Part shown: one piece after another, positions 59,508 through 64,000 of the stretch
How positions within the stretch are numbered: position 1 is the first letter of the stretch
How the letters are laid out: every line of letters begins with the position of its first letter
Source: Paenibacillus tianmuensis
GTDB taxonomy: Bacteria > Bacillota > Bacilli > Paenibacillales > NBRC-103111
Direction of reading: 5' to 3'
NCBI RefSeq assembly: GCF_900100345.1
Contig: NZ_FMTT01000001.1
Span: 62,001-126,000, forward strand
DNA length: 64,000 nt
Notes under the pieces: generated by a model
Database searches by the model: none
Seen by the model: the letters and a program-made list of their open reading frames with translations, nothing else
Told to the model about the DNA's origin: nothing
Made by a program: the position numbers and the translations under genes

Positions 59508-59734
59508 ACAACAAGTATCTGCAACCTCCGTACCGACCGAAGGAAGAGGCCGATCATCAACCCGACCCGGCGAAGGAAGAGGGACCCGACGATCATTATT
59601 TGCCTCCCCGCAAAACCGTGCATCCGACAGAGAAAGAAAAGTGGCTGCCTTATTTTTATCGGTCGTTGCTGTGGATTTTTATACTCCTTGTTGCAGGTCT
59701 TTCCATTTGGGGCTGGAAGCTTGTCATGTTGTAA
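59504..59734 (+). CDS. Small single-pass membrane protein
   Basis: A 76-residue protein with a proline- and charge-rich cytoplasmic start (QPPYRPKEEADHQPDPAKEE) and one C-terminal helix (about residues 53-73, LLWIFILLVAGLSIWGW). ATG 59504 overlaps the ypbD-like stop, with AGGAGAGAAG as the ribosome site, so it is coupled to the protease gene and may be its partner. Its last 11 bases overlap the convergent deacetylase gene. No family is recognised. Confidence 0.7.
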   Translation: MNNKYLQPPYRPKEEADHQPDPAKEEGPDDHYLPPRKTVHPTEKEKWLPYFYRSLLWIFILLVAGLSIWGWKLVML

Positions 59735-60545
59735 CTTCAATTTCTTCCGGATCAACGAATCCGTAGCCTTTTTCCTCAAGTTGTGTCAAAAGTTTGTCCA
59801 GCGCCTCCACCGTCCACGGAAGTTCATGCATTAAAATGTTGCTCCCCGGGTGAAGCTGATTCAGCACGTTGCTGATCACTTGCTCGGGGCTGTTTTTCTT
59901 CACCGTCATTTCCCAATCCTTCGACCCGTTGGACCAGGTCATGAACAGCAGTCCCTCTTCCTTGGCCTTGGCCCGAACGTCATCGCTGCCGGACCCGAAC
60001 GGCGGACGGAAGAAGACCGGCGCTTTGCCTGTCAGCTCTTTGATCGCTTTTTGCACATCTCCGATTTGTTGATTTACCTTTTCTTTGGTTTCCTTTTTCA
60101 AATCAATATGATCCCAGGAATGATTGCCGATCGTTTGACCGCTGGAGGCAAGCAGCTTAACGAGCTCGGGCTTCTGCTTGACGCGGTAGCCGTTCAGGAA
60201 AAAGATGGCCTTGGCTTTATGCTTTTGCAGCGTATCGAGCAGCGCTTTATTCATCTCAAGGTCCTTCGGGCCGTCATCGAATGTCAGGAGAACGACTTTT
60301 TTGGGCGCCCCGTTCGGATCGATCGGCACGATATCGTACGTTTTCGGATTCATCGTATAGCGCTTCGCGGCTTGCTGCTCTTGTTTTTTGACGCCGTCAG
60401 CGGTTTTCGTTTTCTCGCCCCCCGCGACCGGCTGCGAAGCAGGCGGCTCCGTTTTGGCCGAGGCGTCAGGCGACGCATCCGGTTTGGCGCCGCAGGAAGT
60501 CAGAAGCAGAAGCGCGGCCAGAATAGCAATCCATTGTTTAGACAT
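59724..60545 (-). CDS. Polysaccharide deacetylase family lipoprotein (NodB domain)
   Basis: A 273-residue lipoprotein with lipobox LLTSC (lipidated Cys about residue 18), a low-complexity linker, then a NodB domain: TFDDGP (about residue 90), HSWDH (metal ligands, about residue 142) and RPPFG (about residue 180). It probably deacetylates peptidoglycan or another envelope polysaccharide. GAGGGGAT precedes the ATG on the minus strand. The final Leu-His motif (MHELPWTVEALD) is present, so the enzyme looks active. Confidence 0.88.
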   Translation of the reverse strand: MSKQWIAILAALLLLTSCGAKPDASPDASAKTEPPASQPVAGGEKTKTADGVKKQEQQAAKRYTMNPKTYDIVPIDPNGAPKKVVLLTFDDGPKDLEMNKALLDTLQKHKAKAIFFLNGYRVKQKPELVKLLASSGQTIGNHSWDHIDLKKETKEKVNQQIGDVQKAIKELTGKAPVFFRPPFGSGSDDVRAKAKEEGLLFMTWSNGSKDWEMTVKKNSPEQVISNVLNQLHPGSNILMHELPWTVEALDKLLTQLEEKGYGFVDPEEIEVTT

Positions 60546-60665
60546 GTGAAATCCCCTCGTTAGGTTTGGTATGAATCTTTTGGCTTTTCCTTATTTTATC
60601 ATGCATGATTCATAGGATATAGCGAAAAATAGCAACGAATTAGAAAACAATACGGAGGGATTGGC

Positions 60666-61007
60666 ATGAGATGGGGTGCTTTTCTGTTTGGCGGGCTTGT
60701 CGGGGCGACTGCAGCGGTCGTACTAACGGGCAAAAGAAAACCGATGCTGTTCTCCGCAATGACAAATAGCGACGCCATTGGAAGTTTCCTGAACCAGGTC
60801 ACGGATCGGTCTGACAAAAAAGAAAAGGCTCCAACGGATTCGGCCGAGCCGAACGCCGATTACGGCAAGAGCGCGGCCGACGTGGCGACTTCCGCCGCGG
60901 GTCTCGGCAAGGTTCAGGAACTGATCAATCAGGATTCGGGGCTTAAGGCCGCAGTGGACGACATTTTGGCCGGCAACGGGGAAAAATCCGAAATTCGGGC
61001 GCATTAA
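60666..61007 (+). CDS. Small membrane-anchored hypothetical protein
   Basis: A 113-residue protein with one N-terminal hydrophobic helix (GAFLFGGLVGATAAVVLTG, about residues 4-22) and a polar remainder. The start resembles YtxH-type proteins, but the rest (DKKEKAPTDSAEPN, then DSGLKAAVDDILAGN) does not match any family I know. ACGGAGGG precedes the ATG. A strong terminator follows. Confidence 0.7.
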   Translation: MRWGAFLFGGLVGATAAVVLTGKRKPMLFSAMTNSDAIGSFLNQVTDRSDKKEKAPTDSAEPNADYGKSAADVATSAAGLGKVQELINQDSGLKAAVDDILAGNGEKSEIRAH

Positions 61008-61023
61008 GCGTTCGGTTTGTACG

Positions 61024-61072
61024 CAAAGACACAACGCCGCCTCCACCAAGAGGCGGCGTATGTGTCTTTTTG
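61024..61072 (+). terminator. Terminator after the small membrane protein gene
   Basis: AAGACACAACGCCGCCTC pairs with GAGGCGGCGTATGTGTCTT (one mismatch), followed by T residues. Confidence 0.92.
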
Positions 61073-61123
61073 TATGAAAAGGGCATTTTTTCAGGCAACA
61101 ACCGTTCTTTTCTTCACAGTTTG

Positions 61124-61132
61124 TGATATAAT
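61124..61132 (+). promoter_or_regulatory. Extended -10 promoter of the MecA/YpbH gene
   Basis: TGATATAAT is a perfect extended -10, identical in its core to the one before nudF. It leaves a leader of about 160 bases with an ATTCGAA-CGCGT-TTTCGAAT hairpin (near 61191). Confidence 0.6.
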
Positions 61133-61298
61133 AGACGTAGCATGGCAAACAAGCTGTACCGTTTCCGGGGGGAAAGGCTGGAAGACGCAAATTCGAACGC
61201 GTTTTCGAATCCTTTATATGGCGGAACGAACGCGGCTCACCTTTGTTTACCAAACTTCATAAGCTATTTATTATTAGTCGGCAAGGGAGGAATCCAGT

Positions 61299-61898
61299 AT
61301 GAAAATGGAGCGTTTAAGTCAAGACAAGATACGGATTTTCCTCACATTCGATGACTTAACGGAGCGCGGGATTCACAAGGATGACATGTGGAGAGAAATC
61401 CCCAAGGTTCACGAGCTGTTCAGCGAGATGATGGACCAAGCCTATACCGAGCTTGGCTTCGACGCAACCGGACCGCTTGCCGTGGAAGTCCTCGCCATGC
61501 CGGCGCAAGGGATGATGGTGATCGTCACACGCGGCCGAATGAATTTCAGCCAAGGCGACGGTACGTTAGAGGACGAAATGGAAGAAGTGTACGAGCTTGA
61601 AGTGACGATGGATGAGACCGATGAAATCATTTACGCTTTCCATGATTTCGAGGACCTGCTCCGGCTTGCCAAAGTCATCAATCCGCTCCTGCTGGACGGA
61701 GGAACGTTGTATTCTTATAAAAATAAATGGGTCCTGCTGCTGGATGCCGTTGAGATGGAAGAAAAGCGGCTTCAATCGGTCGTGGCTGTCTTGTCCGAGT
61801 TCGGAGAAGCCACATCCGTCACGCAAGCGGTTCTGGAGGAATACGGAAAGGTCGTCATTGAATCCGATGCCGTGAAGGTGCTTTGTTCCAAGTTTTAA
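61299..61898 (+). CDS. ypbH: MecA/YpbH family adaptor protein for ClpC
   Basis: A 199-residue protein of the MecA family. The N-terminal MKMERLSQDKIRIFLTFDDLTERG is the substrate-binding part; the C-terminal domain (about residues 110-199; DFEDLLRLAKVI, SYKNKWVLLLDA and VLSEFGEAT) binds ClpC. The length is near YpbH, and the neighbouring ypbD supports that paralogue over MecA itself. The linker is very acidic (EDEMEEVYELEVTMDETDE). GGGAGG precedes the ATG. It delivers proteins to ClpCP. Confidence 0.88.
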   Translation: MKMERLSQDKIRIFLTFDDLTERGIHKDDMWREIPKVHELFSEMMDQAYTELGFDATGPLAVEVLAMPAQGMMVIVTRGRMNFSQGDGTLEDEMEEVYELEVTMDETDEIIYAFHDFEDLLRLAKVINPLLLDGGTLYSYKNKWVLLLDAVEMEEKRLQSVVAVLSEFGEATSVTQAVLEEYGKVVIESDAVKVLCSKF

Positions 61899-61926
61899 TT
61901 GAGGCTTGTTCAGCTTAACGAATCGT

Positions 61927-61970
61927 AAGCATTCTCAAAAACAGCATTGTTTTTGCGGGATGCTTTTTTT
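61927..61970 (+). terminator. Terminator after ypbH
   Basis: AAGCATTCTCAAAAAC and GTTTTTGCGGGATGCTT pair with a few mismatches around AGCATT, followed by T residues. Confidence 0.88.
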
Positions 61971-61987
61971 GCGGGGGGAAGACCGTC

Positions 61988-63493
61988 ATGAGCGAACTAC
62001 AACACCTTGGCGCAGCCAAGACCGCGTTTGATTTGGAGGAGCTTGTTACCCATTACCACAAACAGCTTAAGGAAGAAGCTTATGCTTATTTGGAGCGGCG
62101 GGGCATCCATCAGGAGACGGCGGAGCATTATCGAATCGGTTTTGAACCGGGCAAGTTCGGGTTTTACATCAACTCGGGCAAGCTGGGTGATTTTTTTGAA
62201 AACCGCATTATTATTCCGATCACGAACGCGGGCGGGGTTACGGTCGATTTAATCGGACGATCGCTTGACCAGCGCGAGCCGAAATACAAATCGCTGCTCG
62301 GAGTGGGCGACTATTTATTCAACGAGCAGATTCTGGAGCAGACGGAGGACGTCATCGTGTGCGGCGGGGTGTTTGATGTGCTCAGCTTGGCTCAAGCGCA
62401 CCTGCCGGCAGTATGTGTGCCGATCTGGATGTCCTTTAAAGAAATTCATGCGGACAAGCTGCGGGACAAGCGGGTGTTCATCTGTCTGGGCAATGATGAG
62501 GCAGGGCGACGGGAAAGCGTCAGAATCCAAGCGCTGCTGCAATCGACGGCAAAGCAAACGTTTATCATGCAGCTGCCTGAGTCGATCCGGGACGTCAACG
62601 ATTTCTTCGTGCGGGTGCAAAATCCGCTGGATTCGTTCATGCGGCTGTTGAATGAAACGATGGAAGAGACGATGATGCTTCCGATTGCTCCCGACACGAA
62701 AAACGTTTCCATATATACCGAAGAATTCATGAAGCGGCATCGCGGACAAGCATCGGGCGTGCCGACCGGTTTCGCCGCGCTGGACGAAGCGTTGTTCGGC
62801 GGGCTTCGAAGCGGGCTGTATCTGCTGGCCGGGGCCGCTTCTTCGGGTAAGACGATGCTCATGAAGCAAATGGCGGACCATATCGCTTTGCACCAGACGC
62901 CGGTCGTTTACGTATCCTGGGACATGACGGGATTCGAGCTCTGGGCGCGAAGCATAGCCAGGCTCATCGGCACCGAGCCGCAAAACGTACTCACCGGGAA
63001 GATCGAGCCGCGGCAAGTGGCCGAAGCCAATAAACGTTATATGCCCATTAGCCATATGCTTTGGACGATCGAATGCTCACTCGATTCCACAATCGACCGC
63101 GTCATGTCCAATGTCGAGCGGATTGCAGGGATGTCCGGCAAAACGCCTGTCGTATTCATCGACCATATTAACCGTATCCCGGCAGGCGGACTGCCCAATC
63201 CGCCCCGCTCGTCCGCTGAGCACCAGACGACAATCACTTATATGCTCAAGCATTGGTCCAAGGAATGGGGAGGCCCGGTTATTGCGGCTGTTCCTTCGGA
63301 TATCGGAGATGAGCGTCTACCGGAAGGGGCGGAAGCGTCAGCCGACGTCATTATGCGGCTGAAGCCGGAGCCGGACGGAACGTCCGCTAACGGGATACGC
63401 TCGAGCTTGCAGCTTCTGAAACACCGCAATGGGACGCTGGCGACCATTCCGCTGCGGTTTTACGACCAGCAGGCGCGTTTTGCGGAAGAATGA
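61988..63493 (+). CDS. Twinkle-like Toprim-DnaB fusion protein with degenerate Toprim site
   Basis: A 501-residue fusion. Residues 28-100 match the DnaG core entry (AYLERRGIHQETAEHYRIGF, FFENRIIIPITN, EPKYKSLLG). A Toprim-like part follows (residues 116-170), but the catalytic Glu is Gly (VCGGVFD in place of VEGxxD) and the DxD-type motif reads LGNDEAG. From about residue 240 comes a DnaB/RecA ATPase: PTGFAALDEALFGGL, Walker A GAASSGKTM (about residue 281), Walker B VVFIDHINRI (about residue 395). No zinc-binding domain is present. The helicase half looks active and the primase half dead. It is a chromosomal gene with no phage genes nearby. A GGGGGGAAG site precedes the ATG. Confidence 0.82.
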   Translation: MSELQHLGAAKTAFDLEELVTHYHKQLKEEAYAYLERRGIHQETAEHYRIGFEPGKFGFYINSGKLGDFFENRIIIPITNAGGVTVDLIGRSLDQREPKYKSLLGVGDYLFNEQILEQTEDVIVCGGVFDVLSLAQAHLPAVCVPIWMSFKEIHADKLRDKRVFICLGNDEAGRRESVRIQALLQSTAKQTFIMQLPESIRDVNDFFVRVQNPLDSFMRLLNETMEETMMLPIAPDTKNVSIYTEEFMKRHRGQASGVPTGFAALDEALFGGLRSGLYLLAGAASSGKTMLMKQMADHIALHQTPVVYVSWDMTGFELWARSIARLIGTEPQNVLTGKIEPRQVAEANKRYMPISHMLWTIECSLDSTIDRVMSNVERIAGMSGKTPVVFIDHINRIPAGGLPNPPRSSAEHQTTITYMLKHWSKEWGGPVIAAVPSDIGDERLPEGAEASADVIMRLKPEPDGTSANGIRSSLQLLKHRNGTLATIPLRFYDQQARFAEE

Positions 63494-63552
63494 AGCGCCT
63501 GAAGTGGGACAAATGCGGAAGTGTATGCCAGAATCCAAGAAATGATGGAAAA

Positions 63553-63574
63553 AGACATTCAAAATGTCTATAAT
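63553..63574 (+). promoter_or_regulatory. Candidate promoter with overlapping inverted repeat before prsW
   Basis: AGACATT-CAA-AATGTCT (63553-63569) ends at a TATAAT (63569-63574). It sits about 120 bases before prsW and could be an operator on its promoter; no clear -35 is seen. Confidence 0.4.
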
Positions 63575-63695
63575 ATTTATAGGATTAAGAAATATCGACA
63601 AGCGCCTGCCCGTATCACGGTCGGCATCCGCAAAGTTGCGGGGGCCGGCCGTTGCTGCGGGCGGGTTTAACCTATTGTGATGGAGGGGAGACACT

Positions 63696-64000
63696 TTGAG
63701 CGTCTTAACTGTCCTGACGGCGGCTATAGCGCCGGGTGTCGCTCTGCTGGCCTATTTTTATTTAAAAGACCGATACGATACAGAGCCTATCTCCTTAGTA
63801 ATCAAGCTGTTCATGTTCGGCGTTCTGATCGTATTCCCGGTCATGGTGCTGCAGCGGGCTCTGGTACATGGGCTCGGCGAGGACCCGTTCGTTTTTTCGT
63901 TCCTGACGTCTTCTTTGCCGGAGGAATTTTTTAAGTGGTTCCTGGTCTATTTCGTTACCTACAAGCATGCGTCGTTTGACGAACCGTATGATGGCATCGT
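63696..64000 (+). CDS. prsW: Intramembrane protease PrsW, 5' part
   Basis: The frame is open to the end of the window (101 codons). It starts SVLTVLTAAIAPGVALLAYFYLKDRYDTEP, a typical PrsW opening with one helix and the acidic DRYDTEP loop. The catalytic EExxK motif follows in SLPEEFFKWFLVYF (about residue 75). PrsW cleaves anti-sigma factors such as RsiW at site 1. Start is TTG 63696, with GGAGGGG eight bases upstream. The gene is cut by the window edge. Confidence 0.85.
   Translation, partial: MSVLTVLTAAIAPGVALLAYFYLKDRYDTEPISLVIKLFMFGVLIVFPVMVLQRALVHGLGEDPFVFSFLTSSLPEEFFKWFLVYFVTYKHASFDEPYDGI

Noticed and set aside
61142-61354. A 70-codon frame in the ypbH leader
   Set aside because: The ATG is only about ten bases from the -10 box with no ribosome site, and the frame overlaps the ypbH start out of frame.
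63521-63670. A 49-codon frame with GTG start between the helicase and prsW genes
   Set aside because: There is no ribosome site, it contains a probable promoter, and the end is Gly/Arg/Cys-rich in a hairpin region.
1-64000. CRISPR arrays, rRNA or tRNA genes and insertion sequences
   Set aside because: No regularly spaced repeats, no tRNA or rRNA signatures and no transposase frames were found on either strand.

Overview
The window looks like a chromosomal segment of an endospore-forming member of the Bacillales, most likely a Paenibacillaceae species (Paenibacillus or Cohnella type). The evidence is coding sequence of moderately high G+C, strong GGAGG ribosome binding sites, frequent GTG and TTG starts, many sporulation genes, and gene order that follows blocks of the Bacillus subtilis chromosome (bkd; nudF-yqxK-spoIIM-fur-yqzK-xerD-deoB-pupG; dacF-spoIIAA-AB-sigF-spoVA-lysA-ppiB-rib-scpA-scpB; dacB-spmA-spmB-rluB-resABCDE-serA; ypbD and ypbH). 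The assignment to Paenibacillaceae is inference; no rRNA or tRNA gene lies in the window.

Layout. 1-3.2 kb: a carboxymuconolactone decarboxylase-like gene, then a SteA-like protein, a family 2 glycosyltransferase and a MraY-like membrane transferase, probably one envelope operon. 3.2-8.6 kb: DUF2627 and the branched-chain 2-oxoacid dehydrogenase genes (lpdV, bkdAA, bkdAB, bkdB), with an internal promoter that carries an inverted repeat. 8.6-20.4 kb: a 31-codon Prli42 gene with a TTG start, a PepT-like peptidase, DUF3866, an antisense MciZ-type division inhibitor, nudF, an EndoQ-like nuclease, spoIIM, fur, ald, yqzK, xerD, deoB and two tandem purine nucleoside phosphorylases. 20.4-25.5 kb: an accessory stretch that splits the usual phosphorylase-to-dacF neighbourhood. 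It holds an AT-rich island of three orphan, immunity-like genes, a GntR/ABC transporter operon with a clear operator, csaA, and a small membrane-anchored protein with a complete CuA copper motif.

25.5-34.2 kb: pdp, a YhcN-type lipoprotein, dacF, the spoIIA operon behind a near-consensus sigma-H promoter, and a short spoVA operon holding only AA, AB and AF. 34.2-43.4 kb: lysA, ppiB, an FMN riboswitch with an unusually long structured leader, ribD-E-BA-H, scpA-scpB, a DUF2953 gene and ytfJ. 43.6-55.4 kb: an HD-GYP protein, an HMCES/YedK gene interrupted by one in-frame amber codon, dacB-spmA-spmB behind a sigma-E-like promoter, a small amidase-like protein, rluB and the res cytochrome c biogenesis and redox-signalling genes. 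55.4-64 kb: serA behind a T-box with a probable AGC (Ser) specifier, a rhodanese, several membrane or lipoproteins, a MecA/YpbH adaptor, a Twinkle-like Toprim-helicase whose Toprim catalytic residues look lost, and the start of prsW.

Together the genes cover mother-cell and forespore development (spoIIM, spoIIA, spoVA, dacF, dacB, spmAB, mciZ, ytfJ), nucleoside salvage (deoB, two phosphorylases, pdp), branched-chain lipid precursor supply, riboflavin, lysine and serine synthesis, chromosome segregation (scpAB, xerD) and cytochrome maturation. The candidates most worth follow-up are the Toprim-dead primase-helicase, the orphan immunity-like island, the stop-interrupted HMCES gene, the stand-alone CuA protein, the extended antisense MciZ and the long FMN leader.
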